Positions 8,152 through 15,758 of a stretch of DNA of 42,821 nucleotides are shown here, piece after piece. Position 1 is the stretch's first letter. Each line of letters opens with the position of its first letter. Position numbers and translations under genes: made by a program. Location of the stretch: contig JBAZBJ010000014.1 in the NCBI GenBank assembly GCA_041671525.1, positions 1 through 42,821 of the forward strand, given 5' to 3'. This DNA comes from UBA11098 sp041671525 (GTDB lineage Bacteria > Patescibacteriota > Minisyncoccia > Moranbacterales > UBA2206). The notes beneath the pieces were generated by a model. That model saw nothing but the letters and a program-made list of their open reading frames with translations, had not been told where the DNA came from and did not search any database.

Positions 8152-8231
8152 AAAAAACCATCAAAGATGGGAGTTACCTTAATAAATAACTACTGTTTCG
8201 GTAGTTTATTAAAAAAGAGAGGGGGCATGAT

Positions 8232-8432
8232 ATGAATGTCGAGCAGGTTTTTTCTGTGGCCATGATTATTTTTATGTTTTTATTATTTCTGCCTTTTGTG
8301 GCGACACTGGCCAAGGGCATCAGAGACAGAGCAACAGTTGATGAAATATTCCACGAGATGATGTCAGCAGATTTGGGAACGATGTTGTCCCATAATGGGT
8401 GGGCGACAAAGAATTATAAACTTCAAAAATGA
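8232..8432 (+). CDS. Small membrane protein, unknown
   Basis: 66 residues. One long hydrophobic helix (about 8-28, VAMIIFMFLLFLPFVATLA) is followed by a soluble, charged tail (KGIRDRATVDEIFHEMMSADLG). The start is preceded by AGAGAGGGGG. It sits in its own unit with the next gene, between a promoter at 8123 and a terminator at 8872. I do not recognise the family. It may be specific to the lineage. Confidence 0.6.
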   Translation: MNVEQVFSVAMIIFMFLLFLPFVATLAKGIRDRATVDEIFHEMMSADLGTMLSHNGWATKNYKLQK

Positions 8433-8444
8433 AAGGAGTGATTA

Positions 8445-8834
8445 ATGTCAGGATCAGGTACAGGCACAGGAGTAGGCGTAAACTCAGAATGTGATCACGC
8501 AAGAAAAGCATTTTTGGCTGACCAGAGTTCATGTATCCGCACAAGAGGCGAGGATTGCTTTGCTTATGGGGGCGGCGGGTGTAAGAGTTGTTCAAAAAGA
8601 AAAGAGGGCATAAAGAGAAGATTGGCTGCCTTCAGAAAAGAAAAAGAGCAAACGATAACGGAAAAAGTCTCCTGGGCTGGAGAAACTGTGCGTGAGCGCA
8701 AGGATGGCGACTATCTTTGCATAGAATTTGGTCGCCGCCCGAGCGACGCCAAAACTATCTTTATCGTTAAGCGTTCCATTATTATAACTTCCAGAGAGAG
8801 GAACCTTCTCAAGGGAGTGTTGTGCGGTAAGTAA
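8445..8834 (+). CDS. Cys-containing orphan protein
   Basis: 129 residues starting after a good SD (AAAGGAGTG, 8431-8439). The N-terminus is Gly/Ser/Thr-rich (MSGSGTGTGVGVNSE), followed by a Cys cluster (C17, then CIRTRGEDCFAYGGGGCKSC) that could bind a metal, a Lys/Arg/Glu-rich helix (KRKEGIKRRLAAFRKEKEQ), and a C-terminal part that looks like beta strands (DYLCIEFGRRPSDAKTIFIV). The 12-nt gap to the preceding gene implies one operon. Function unknown. Confidence 0.6.
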   Translation: MSGSGTGTGVGVNSECDHARKAFLADQSSCIRTRGEDCFAYGGGGCKSCSKRKEGIKRRLAAFRKEKEQTITEKVSWAGETVRERKDGDYLCIEFGRRPSDAKTIFIVKRSIIITSRERNLLKGVLCGK

Positions 8835-8871
8835 GCAAAATCGGCGCATGATGTCGCTATTGAATTTTGTG

Positions 8872-8897
8872 AGGGAGTCGAAAGGCTCCCTTTTTTT
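8872..8897 (+). terminator. Terminator of the small-gene unit
   Basis: AGGGAG (8872-8877) pairs with CTCCCT (8886-8891) and is followed by a run of seven Ts. Confidence 0.8.
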
Positions 8898-8901
8898 ATG
8901 C

Positions 8902-8991
8902 TATAATTACCTCATGCAACTCAACCTCGAAATCAACAACGCCACCCAAAGCCCGATTGAGGACAGGTTTTTGGTGGTCGGTCAAGGATAA
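8902..8991 (+). pseudogene. Broken 5' end of ybeY with its old promoter
   Basis: ATG at 8914 opens 25 codons. The first 21 match the intact ybeY start at 10228 except for two residues (MQLNLEINNATQSPI identical, then E/A and R/S changes). Over about 58 nt there are five differences, and three are silent third-position changes. The frame then diverges and stops at 8989. A perfect TATAAT (8902-8907) sits 6 nt before the ATG, so the original gene probably had a leaderless promoter. The fragment is the left scar of the insertion that brought the next gene. Confidence 0.85.
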
Positions 8992-9054
8992 AATGCTTCA
9001 AATAAAGCAAAATAATGATATTATGACTTTTATTCAGTATAATATTAAATAGTC

Positions 9055-9082
9055 TTGACTTTTGTATATTAAGGTGTATAAT
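9055..9082 (+). promoter_or_regulatory. Leaderless promoter of the AAA/DUF4143 gene
   Basis: TTGACT (9055-9060), a 16-nt spacer and TATAAT (9077-9082), only 8 nt before the ATG at 9091. Transcription would begin at or next to the start codon, giving a leaderless mRNA. Confidence 0.65.
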
Positions 9083-9090
9083 AGTCATAT

Positions 9091-10215
9091 ATGCAAAGAA
9101 AACAAGCTCAACAAATAATCCGAGATTTAGGCAAAAAGATGGTTTTTGTGGTTGGTCCCAGACAGGTTGGCAAGACTTGGCTGGCACGAGAAATTGGCAA
9201 AAATTTCCAGGAAACCGTTTATTTAAATTATGATCGCGCGGAGGATAGACAAATCATTAAAAAAGAAAGTTGGCCGTCAAAAACGGAACTTTTAATTTTG
9301 GACGAATTGCATAAAATGAAGGGTTGGAAGAATTATCTCAAGGGAGTTTTTGATACTAAGGATGAAAAACTGAAAATTTTGGTAACCGGTAGCGCTCGCT
9401 TGAATACTTTCCGTCAGGCGGGAGACGCGATGTCAGGGCGCTTTTTTTTGCATCGACTGTTGCCCTTTTCTTTGGCCGAATTAAAAGAAGAAAAATCAGG
9501 CCACGGTGATATCGAAAAATTGATTGCTCGTGGCGGATTTCCGGAACCATTTTTGGCGGAGAGCGATCAAGAAGCTCAAAGATGGCGCAGTCAGTATCTG
9601 GATGGTTTGGTCAGGGCGGATATTTTGGATTTTGAGACGGTGCATAATTTCAAGGCTATTCAAATGGTTTTGGAGCTGCTGCGGCGCAGGGTCGGTTCAC
9701 CGGTTTCATATCTTTCAATCGCGGAGGATGTGCAAATATCCCCGGTCACCGTTAAAAAGTATATTGATATTTTTGAAGAGTTGTTTATTATTTTTAAAGT
9801 TACTCCCTATTCGCGCAATATTGCACGCTCCATATTGAAAGAACCCAAGATTTATTTTTTCGATAATGGGCTAGTGATTGGTGATGATGGCGCGCAATTT
9901 GAGAATTTCACGGCCGTCAGTCTTCTGAAACACGCGCTGGGAAAAACTGATTATACCGGAGAAAAAAATGAACTTAAATATTTGCGTACCAAGGATGGGA
10001 AAGAAGTCGATTTTGCCTTAGTAGAAAATGATAAAATAATACAGTTGATAGAGGCAAAAGTATCTGACAATGAACCAAGCGAAAAACTGCAATATTTTGC
10101 GGGTAAGTATAATTTGCCGGCGTTGCAAATAGTCAAGGATTTAAAAAGAGAAAAGTCAGTCGGCAGAGTGGATATTGTTTTGGCGGAAAAATATTTAAAA
10201 GATTTGTTTTTGTAA
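9091..10215 (+). CDS. AAA ATPase with DUF4143 domain
   Basis: A 374-residue protein of the AAA_14/DUF4143 family. Walker A is GPRQVGKT (22-29) and Walker B LLILDE (67-72), followed by a sensor-like ILVTGSARLNTFR and the family GRFFLHRLLPFSLAEL and GGFPEP segments. The C-terminal DUF4143 part ends with EVDF...IIQLIEAK, the spacing seen in PD-(D/E)XK-type nuclease folds. The family is common in archaea and bacteria and spreads laterally; its biochemical role is not settled. The gene sits between a truncated copy of the ybeY start and intact ybeY, in AT-rich DNA, so it is an inserted cassette. It has its own promoter. Confidence 0.9.
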   Translation: MQRKQAQQIIRDLGKKMVFVVGPRQVGKTWLAREIGKNFQETVYLNYDRAEDRQIIKKESWPSKTELLILDELHKMKGWKNYLKGVFDTKDEKLKILVTGSARLNTFRQAGDAMSGRFFLHRLLPFSLAELKEEKSGHGDIEKLIARGGFPEPFLAESDQEAQRWRSQYLDGLVRADILDFETVHNFKAIQMVLELLRRRVGSPVSYLSIAEDVQISPVTVKKYIDIFEELFIIFKVTPYSRNIARSILKEPKIYFFDNGLVIGDDGAQFENFTAVSLLKHALGKTDYTGEKNELKYLRTKDGKEVDFALVENDKIIQLIEAKVSDNEPSEKLQYFAGKYNLPALQIVKDLKREKSVGRVDIVLAEKYLKDLFL

Positions 10216-10227
10216 TAATTAGGGATT

Positions 10228-10683
10228 ATGCAACTCAACCTCGAAATTAACAATGCCACCCAAAGTCCGATTGCGGACAGCTTTTTGGTGGCGGTGGCGG
10301 AGAAAACAATTCAGGAATTAATTACTGAATTAAATCATGAATTTTTAAAAGAAAAAGATATTTCCATCAGCTTGGCTTTGGTCAGTCCGGAAGAAATCCA
10401 AAAACTCAACAAGGAATATCGCCAAAAAGATGACGTGACCGACATCCTGTCTTTTCCGGAATATGAAAATTTAGCTCAAATAAAGGACGCTGTGGATAAC
10501 GAGCTGTTTCTCGGCGAGCTGATTTTGTGTTATGATGACATAGAAGAATATGCCCGGAAGGAAAACATTGCGCTCGACCAAGAATTGGCCAATGTGGTTT
10601 CGCATGGCGTTTTGCATCTGCTGGGGTTTACTCACGGAGAGAAAATGTTCGGGCTGCAGGAAAAAATAAAAAAAGATTTCTAA
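10228..10683 (+). CDS. ybeY: Endoribonuclease YbeY
   Basis: A 151-residue zinc-dependent RNase (UPF0054) that acts in 16S rRNA 3' end maturation and ribosome quality control. The metal site HGVLHLLGFTH gives His126, His130 and His136. The residue before the last His is Thr where Asp is usual. YRQKDDVTDILSFPE (about 64-78) is the other signature. The gene restarts 12 nt after the inserted ATPase, and its original promoter now lies 1.3 kb upstream with the broken copy. A weak -10-like TAATAATTA lies just upstream, so it may depend on read-through. dgkA follows 4 nt after its stop. Confidence 0.93.
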   Translation: MQLNLEINNATQSPIADSFLVAVAEKTIQELITELNHEFLKEKDISISLALVSPEEIQKLNKEYRQKDDVTDILSFPEYENLAQIKDAVDNELFLGELILCYDDIEEYARKENIALDQELANVVSHGVLHLLGFTHGEKMFGLQEKIKKDF

Positions 10684-10687
10684 AATT

Positions 10688-11068
10688 ATGCGTCGAATCA
10701 AAGAATTTGGTCACAGCTTGAGGCACGCCATCCGCGGATTGGTGTATGTTTTGAAGTACGAAAAAAATTTCCAAAATGAGGTGGCTTTCTCCCTGCTGGT
10801 GGTGGTGGCGATGGTATATTTTCATGTGACCCGGGCGGAAATGATCGTTTTGTTTTTGGTTATTATGCTGGTGCTGATCATGGAACTTTTGAACACCATT
10901 ATGGAGCGGATCGTGGATATTTTGAAACCGCGCGTGCACCCCTATGCCAAACTCATCAAGGATCTGATGGCCGGCACAGTTTTGTTGTCTTCCATCCTGG
11001 CAGTCATCATCGGACTCATCATTTTTATCCCGTATCTCGCGCCGAAAATTCAGGCGTTGATGCGGTAA
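10688..11068 (+). CDS. dgkA: Diacylglycerol/undecaprenol kinase
   Basis: A 126-residue integral membrane kinase with an amphipathic N-terminal helix (SLRHAIRGLVYVLKYEKNFQNE) and three membrane segments (about 32-48, 54-72 and 95-118). The active-site helix ELLNTIMERIVD (about 66-77) carries the conserved Glu/Asn/Glu/Asp pattern. Gram-positive-type members phosphorylate undecaprenol for cell-wall synthesis, which fits its position next to ftsA-ftsZ. The spacing to ybeY (4 nt) implies one transcript. Confidence 0.9.
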   Translation: MRRIKEFGHSLRHAIRGLVYVLKYEKNFQNEVAFSLLVVVAMVYFHVTRAEMIVLFLVIMLVLIMELLNTIMERIVDILKPRVHPYAKLIKDLMAGTVLLSSILAVIIGLIIFIPYLAPKIQALMR

Positions 11069-11133
11069 TCGGGTTGTCAATCAGCTGTTTTTGTTTTATT
11101 ATTCATTAAGTAGGTATTGTTTAAAGTAATTTC

Positions 11134-12405
11134 ATGGCATCAAAAGGAGATATTGTAGTGGGAATTGATATCGGCTCAGCGCAGGTGCGAACAGTGATCG
11201 TGCAATCTTTTGCCGAAGAAGAATTGCCGCGCGTGATCGGAGTGGGTACCGCGCCTTCAGCCGGGTTGCGCAAGGGCGTAATTGTGGATCTGGAAGAAGC
11301 GGTCAAAGCGGTTAATGAGTCAGTGGAAAGCGCGGAGCGCAGTTCAGGTGTAGCGGTCAGTAGCGCGGTCATCAGTTTGGGCGGCAACCACATCATTTCG
11401 CAAAGTTCCAAGGGCGTGATCGCCGTGGGGCGGGCGGATGGCGAGGTGACCGAAGATGACATCGCGCGCGTGATCAACGCGGCGCAGGCGATTTCGGTGC
11501 CGGCCAACAAAGAAATTGTGCACATCATTCCGAAAAACTATTCGCTGGACGACCAGAAAAACATCAAAGATCCGCTGGGCATGAACGGCGTGCGTTTGGA
11601 AGTGGACGCGACCATCATCGAGGGTTCGACACCGGTCATCAAGAATTTGACCAAGTGCGTGGAGCAAGCCGGCATCCGAATTGATGACTTTGTTTTGGCG
11701 CCTTTGGCGGCGGCCAAGGCCTGCCTGTCCAAACGGCAGCGCGAATTGGGCGTAGTTTTGGTGGACATCGGCGGCGGCACCACTTCGATCGTGGTCTATG
11801 AAGAAAATGATTTGCTGTTCACTTCCATTCTGCCGATCGGCGGCGGTCACATCACCAATGACATTGCCATCGGTCTGCGCACTTCAGTCGACGTGGCGGA
11901 GCGGGTGAAGATTGAATATGGCAACGCGATGCCGCAAGAAATCGGCAAGAAGGAAGACATCAATCTGGCGGAAATCGATTCACAGGAAGAAGGCATTGTG
12001 TCGCGCTACCACGTGGCGGAAATCATCGAAGCGCGTTTGGAAGAAATTTTCAATATGGTCAACAAGGAACTCAAAACGATCGGCCGCGACAAGCTGTTGC
12101 CGGCGGGTGTGATTTTGACCGGCGGCACGGCCAAATTGCCGGGGGCAGTGGATCTGGCCAAGAACATTCTGGGTCTGCCGGCGCAAACCGGCTTCCCGTC
12201 ACCCCTGGGCGGTTTGGTGGACAAGGTTGATGATCCGGCCTTTGTGACGGCCGTGGGCTTGGTTCTGTGGGGCTTGGATGGCGTGACCGGCTCTCGTGGG
12301 GGCAGCAGTGGGTTTTTTGGCAGTAAAATCGGGGGCAATATCGGCAGCAGTATGGGTGGCACGGTGGACGGCATGAAAAAGTGGCTGGGCAAGTTTTTGC
12401 CGTAA
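11134..12405 (+). CDS. ftsA: Cell division protein FtsA
   Basis: A 423-residue actin-like ATPase that tethers FtsZ to the membrane. Visible parts: phosphate 1 loop VVGIDIGSAQVR (8-19), the SHS2-type 1C insert, phosphate 2 VLVDIGGGTTSIVV (about 208-221), the adenosine motif GVILTGGTAKLPG (about 327-339), and a Gly/Ser-rich linker that leads to a C-terminal amphipathic helix (TVDGMKKWLGKFLP) for membrane binding. Length and domain order are normal. ftsZ follows after a 319-nt gap with its own signals. Confidence 0.97.
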   Translation: MASKGDIVVGIDIGSAQVRTVIVQSFAEEELPRVIGVGTAPSAGLRKGVIVDLEEAVKAVNESVESAERSSGVAVSSAVISLGGNHIISQSSKGVIAVGRADGEVTEDDIARVINAAQAISVPANKEIVHIIPKNYSLDDQKNIKDPLGMNGVRLEVDATIIEGSTPVIKNLTKCVEQAGIRIDDFVLAPLAAAKACLSKRQRELGVVLVDIGGGTTSIVVYEENDLLFTSILPIGGGHITNDIAIGLRTSVDVAERVKIEYGNAMPQEIGKKEDINLAEIDSQEEGIVSRYHVAEIIEARLEEIFNMVNKELKTIGRDKLLPAGVILTGGTAKLPGAVDLAKNILGLPAQTGFPSPLGGLVDKVDDPAFVTAVGLVLWGLDGVTGSRGGSSGFFGSKIGGNIGSSMGGTVDGMKKWLGKFLP

Positions 12406-12434
12406 ATCGGGCATAACATGTGTATTTTTAGCAT

Positions 12435-12464
12435 TTGACATACAAGAGAACCCTGTGATAGATT
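12435..12464 (+). promoter_or_regulatory. Possible ftsZ promoter
   Basis: TTGACA (12435-12440), an 18-nt spacer and TAGATT (12459-12464). GTGATAGAT at 12455 overlaps the -10 and matches the left half of the operator proposed for the lexA-like gene, but the right half is absent. Confidence 0.4.
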
Positions 12465-12604
12465 TAAGTACTGGATAGAAGCTTGAATTTTACGGAAGTC
12501 TCCAGAGGGACAGAAAAATAAAACGAAAAGAAAAACCTAAAACAAAAGTAGAAGAAACAAGCCGCGTGAGGCAGTTTCATTTTGTTTGTTAGGTTTATTT
12601 TTTT

Positions 12605-12673
12605 ATCCAGCACTAACTTTGCACTGGCTTTCAGCCTTAGTGCCAAGGGCACTGTGCAAAGTTAGTGCTGGAT
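12605..12673. repeat. Cruciform or three-way junction element upstream of ftsZ
   Basis: A perfect 19-bp inverted repeat (ATCCAGCACTAACTTTGCA at 12605-12623; its complement at 12655-12673) encloses two small hairpins: GGCT/AGCC (12626-12636) and AGTGCC/GGCACT (12639-12653). It lies in the ftsA-ftsZ gap, about 50 nt before ftsZ. The core word GCAAAGTTAGTGC recurs at 14014-14026, before the purE promoter. Apart from this, the possible promoter and AT-rich DNA, the gap shows nothing. Confidence 0.8.
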
Positions 12674-12724
12674 TTATCCGGAAACATTGAGAATTTAAAT
12701 TTTTTTCAAATCAATTAAAACCAT

Positions 12725-13933
12725 ATGGCAGAAATCAAACCCCCAGTTGAAACCTTTGCACGAATTAAAGTCGTGGGCGTCGGCGGCTCCGGTTGCAACG
12801 CGTTGGAAAGAATGATCGAAGCTAAATTGAAAGGCGTGGAGTTTGTGGCCATCAATACTGACGCGCAAGCTTTGCATCACAACAAAGCGGCGGAAAAAGT
12901 GCATATCGGCAAAAATCTGACCAAGGGTTTGGGTGCCGGCATGAATCCGGATGTGGGACGTCAGGCGGCCGAAGAAAACCGCGATGAAATTCAGGAAGTT
13001 TTGAAAGGTGCTGATATGGTGTTTGTGACTTGCGGATTGGGCGGTGGTACCGGCTCAGGTGCGGCACCGATCGTAGCGGAAACAGCCAAGGAACTGGGTG
13101 CGTTGACAGTCGCGGTGGTAACCAAGCCGTTTGCTTTTGAGGGCGCGCAAAGACGGGCGATTGCGGACGAAGCTTTGGAAAACCTGCGGGAACGCGTGGA
13201 CACGCTGATTACGATTCCGAACGACAAATTGCTGCAGATTATCGACAAGAAAACGACGCTGATCAATTCTTTCAAGATTGTGGATGATGTGTTGCGCCAA
13301 GGCGTGCAGGGGATTTCCGATCTGATCACCAAGCCGGGCATTGTTAATGTCGACTTCGCGGATGTACGCGCAATCATGTCCAACAGCGGTTCTGCCTTGA
13401 TGGGTATCGGTATCGGTGGCGGTGACAATCGCGCGGCGGATGCGGCTAAGGCAGCCATTAATAGTCCATTGCTAGAGCTTTCCATCGATGGCGCCAAAGG
13501 CGTGTTGTTTAATGTCAGCGGTTCTTCCGATTTGACCATGCTGGAAATCAACGAAGCGGCCAACATCATCACCGAATCCATTGATCCAAACGCCAAAGTG
13601 ATTTTCGGGGCGGTTGTGGATGATTCCATCAAGAAAGGTGAACTGCAAATTACTGTGGTGGCGACCGGCTTTGACGCGGACAAGGTTTCTGAATCACCGG
13701 TGGAAAGACTGTCGCGCATGACGGTAGAAGCGCGCAAGAAAGAGGAAGAAGAAAACGACAACCAAGAAATTGCCAAAATAACTTTCCCGGCCAAGAATGA
13801 ACCAAAAATGATCATTGAAGAAAAGGTTCAACCCAAACCCATGAGGACATTGGCGCAAGACGACAAGGCCTTGAGCGATGAAGACGATGAATTGGAAATC
13901 CCGGCCTTCATCCGGCGGAAGATGGGGAAATAG
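12725..13933 (+). CDS. ftsZ: Cell division GTPase FtsZ
   Basis: A 402-residue tubulin-like GTPase that forms the division ring. Visible signs: KVVGVGGSGCNALERM near residue 14, NTDAQAL, the GTP signature GLGGGTGSGAAP (about 102-113) and the T7 loop NVDFADVR (about 208), then a charged linker and the C-terminal peptide LEIPAFIRRK, which binds FtsA. All expected parts are present. There is no SD; the ATG follows an AT-rich leader downstream of the cruciform element. Confidence 0.98.
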   Translation: MAEIKPPVETFARIKVVGVGGSGCNALERMIEAKLKGVEFVAINTDAQALHHNKAAEKVHIGKNLTKGLGAGMNPDVGRQAAEENRDEIQEVLKGADMVFVTCGLGGGTGSGAAPIVAETAKELGALTVAVVTKPFAFEGAQRRAIADEALENLRERVDTLITIPNDKLLQIIDKKTTLINSFKIVDDVLRQGVQGISDLITKPGIVNVDFADVRAIMSNSGSALMGIGIGGGDNRAADAAKAAINSPLLELSIDGAKGVLFNVSGSSDLTMLEINEAANIITESIDPNAKVIFGAVVDDSIKKGELQITVVATGFDADKVSESPVERLSRMTVEARKKEEEENDNQEIAKITFPAKNEPKMIIEEKVQPKPMRTLAQDDKALSDEDDELEIPAFIRRKMGK

Positions 13934-13981
13934 TTTAGTTTTTAGTTGGTAGTTTTTAGTTTTTAGAATACTTATAAAAAG

Positions 13982-14011
13982 ACAGTTCTGAGCAATCGGG
14001 ACTGTTTTTTT
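13982..14011 (+). terminator. ftsZ terminator
   Basis: ACAGTTC (13982-13988) pairs with GGACTGT (13999-14005; one G-T pair), followed by a T-run. The preceding 13934-13965 holds repeated TAGTTTTTAG words. Confidence 0.75.
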
Positions 14012-14012
14012 A

Positions 14013-14059
14013 TGCAAAGTTAGTGCGGGGTTGACTTTTGGCCATTTTGACGCTATTTT
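14013..14059 (+). promoter_or_regulatory. purEC promoter with upstream repeat word
   Basis: TTGACT (14031-14036), a 17-nt spacer and TATTTT (14054-14059). The word GCAAAGTTAGTGC (14014-14026), shared with the ftsZ cruciform, touches the -35 box. The leader up to purE contains an SD-like AAGGAGGG (about 14069) with no start codon and a hairpin CCGGCC/GGCCGG (about 14118-14132) before the real SD. Confidence 0.55.
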
Positions 14060-14155
14060 CTATCTAGTAAGGAGGGTTAAATTTAGGCCTGATTTTTAGT
14101 AATCTTAACAATTAACCCGGCCTTTGGCCGGATATTTCTGAGAGGAGGAAAAAGG

Positions 14156-14671
14156 ATGGAAAATCCAAAAGTTTTGATTATTATGGGAAGCGATAGTGAT
14201 TTAACTGTCATGGAAGAGGCTGAAAAGGTGCTTGATAAGATGGGCGTTCCATACAAAACTGACATTTCGTCAGCCCACAGGACTCCTATCAGAACGCAGG
14301 ACTATGCGGTGTCTGCAAGGAGCTTAGGAATCAAGGTCATCATCGCTGGTGCAGGTATGGCAGCTCATTTAGCGGGTTCGATTGCAGCGAATACGACGCT
14401 TCCTGTCATTGGCGTCCCAATTAAGGCGAAAGATGCGATTATGGACGGACTGGACGCGCTGCTTTCTACGGTTCAGATGCCGACAGGAATGCCAGTGGCA
14501 ACTGTTGGTTTAGGCAGAGCGGATAATGCAGCTTATCTCGCATGCCAGATACTTGGAACTTCAGATCCTGAAATGGCTGAGCGTCTTATAACTCACAAAC
14601 TGAGCATGGAAAGCGGTGTTATAAAAAAATCCAAGACACTTGCGCAGAGAAAGAAGGAGGAAAAAGCATGA
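14156..14671 (+). CDS. purE: N5-carboxyaminoimidazole ribonucleotide mutase
   Basis: A 171-residue class I PurE that converts N5-CAIR to CAIR in purine synthesis. The active-site motifs are MGSDSD (10-15), SAHRTP (39-44) and GMAAHLAG, followed by TTLPVIGVP and LLSTVQMPTGMPVATV. The SD GAGAGGAGG lies just before the ATG. Its stop overlaps the purC start (ATGA). No purK is visible in the window, so the N5-CAIR supply must come from elsewhere. Confidence 0.96.
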   Translation: MENPKVLIIMGSDSDLTVMEEAEKVLDKMGVPYKTDISSAHRTPIRTQDYAVSARSLGIKVIIAGAGMAAHLAGSIAANTTLPVIGVPIKAKDAIMDGLDALLSTVQMPTGMPVATVGLGRADNAAYLACQILGTSDPEMAERLITHKLSMESGVIKKSKTLAQRKKEEKA

Positions 14672-15561
14672 AAAAGGTTTTGATCGAAACGAACATGCCG
14701 GGGATTAAATTCTCACGCCGCGGCAAAGTCAGGGATGTATACGAGTTTGCTCTGGGTATAATAGTCTATCTTCTGGTTGTAACAACCGATAGATTGTCAG
14801 CGTTTGACGTTGTCCTCCCGGATGGTATTCCCGGTAAAGGAGAAGTTCTCAACAAGATTTCACTCTTCTGGTTTGAGAAGCTCAAGGACGTCATTGACAA
14901 CCATGTGTTGACGGCTGATGTCAGCCAGTATCAGAAAGAATGCATGGGATACTCTGAACAGCTCGATGGCAGAAGTATGCTGGTGGTCAAGGCCAAGCCG
15001 ATGCCGGTGGAATGTATCGTGCGGGGCTATCTTTCTGGCTCGGGCTGGAAAGAGTACAAGAAGAGCGGCACCGTTTGCGGCATCAGACTGCCGGAGGGCC
15101 TGGTGGAATCAGATAAGATCCCGGGTGGTCCGATTTTCACGCCCAGCACCAAGGAAGAGGAGGGGCACGATATCAACATCAGCTTTGAACGGATGATTGA
15201 GATTGTCGGCAAAAAACGGGCCGAAGAATTGAGGGACGCGAGCATCACTCTGTATAAGGCTGGTGCCGAGCATGCCGAAAGCAAAGGCATTATCATAGCT
15301 GATACGAAATTTGAGTTCGGACTGTATAATGGCGAGCTCATCCTCATTGATGAAATTCTGACGCCTGACTCGTCTCGCTTTTGGTCAATGAAAACCTATC
15401 AGTCAGGGAGAGCGCAGGACAGTTATGACAAACAGATTGTCCGGGACTATCTCCTGACGCTGGACTGGGATCAGACAGCTCCTGGGCCGAGACTTCCGGA
15501 AGATATCGCACAGAAAGCCGCTGCGCGTTATCAGGAAATATACGAGATTATAACGGGATAA
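14668..15561 (+). CDS. purC: SAICAR synthetase
   Basis: A 297-residue ATP-dependent ligase that joins CAIR and aspartate. Visible motifs are RGKVRDVYE, TTDRLSAFDVVLPDGIPGKG, CIVRGYLSGSGWKEY (about 112-126), GGPIFTPSTKEEEGHD and LIDEILTPDSSRFW. The length and the N-terminal TTDRLSAFD form match the long (about 300-residue) type and not the 235-residue bacterial form. The SD AGAAGGAGG lies inside the purE end, and overlap with purE couples their translation. It is followed by a strong terminator, so purEC is a closed unit like purLQ. Confidence 0.96.
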   Translation: MKKVLIETNMPGIKFSRRGKVRDVYEFALGIIVYLLVVTTDRLSAFDVVLPDGIPGKGEVLNKISLFWFEKLKDVIDNHVLTADVSQYQKECMGYSEQLDGRSMLVVKAKPMPVECIVRGYLSGSGWKEYKKSGTVCGIRLPEGLVESDKIPGGPIFTPSTKEEEGHDINISFERMIEIVGKKRAEELRDASITLYKAGAEHAESKGIIIADTKFEFGLYNGELILIDEILTPDSSRFWSMKTYQSGRAQDSYDKQIVRDYLLTLDWDQTAPGPRLPEDIAQKAAARYQEIYEIITG

Positions 15562-15584
15562 TGTCCCAGTCTTACGCGCTAGTT

Positions 15585-15616
15585 GCCGCAATCCACTTGG
15601 ATTGCGGCGCTTTTTT
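15585..15616 (+). terminator. purEC terminator
   Basis: GCCGCAATCC (15585-15594) pairs perfectly with GGATTGCGGC (15599-15608), followed by GC and six Ts. Confidence 0.9.
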
Positions 15617-15634
15617 ATCCCGAAAAGTTATCCA

Positions 15635-15667
15635 CCCCGTGAAATATCCGAGGCGGATTTCACGGGG
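15635..15667. repeat. CCCC...GGGG hairpin upstream of the lexA-like gene
   Basis: CCCCGTGAAAT (15635-15645) pairs perfectly with ATTTCACGGGG (15657-15667). AGTTATCCAC-type words stand on both sides (15627 and 15682). Relatives of this hairpin lie before recQ and before rhuM-fic. Confidence 0.75.
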
Positions 15668-15683
15668 CAGGCAGGCGAAATAG

Positions 15684-15735
15684 TTATCCACAGGTGAGGT
15701 AGTTGACAGGGGGTTGCTTGGTGATATAATAACAT
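15684..15735 (+). promoter_or_regulatory. lexA-like gene promoter: DnaA-type box, -35, operator over -10
   Basis: TTATCCACA (15684-15692), TTGACA (15703-15708), a 16-nt spacer and TATAAT (15725-15730). The -10 lies in GTGATATAATAACAT (15721-15735), which differs at two of 15 positions from the palindrome found at recQ and rhuM-fic. Autoregulation is inferred. Confidence 0.7.
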
Positions 15736-15758
15736 CATAAATAGTAAAGTCTATCACT

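Noticed and set aside
12455..12464. A LexA-like operator at the ftsZ promoter
   Set aside because: Only the left half GTGATAgAT is present and the right half does not match, so it is kept as a weak hint and not listed in the regulon.
14069..14110. A short gene after the SD-like AAGGAGGG before purE
   Set aside because: No ATG, GTG or TTG at a usable distance; only a hairpin and the purE leader follow.
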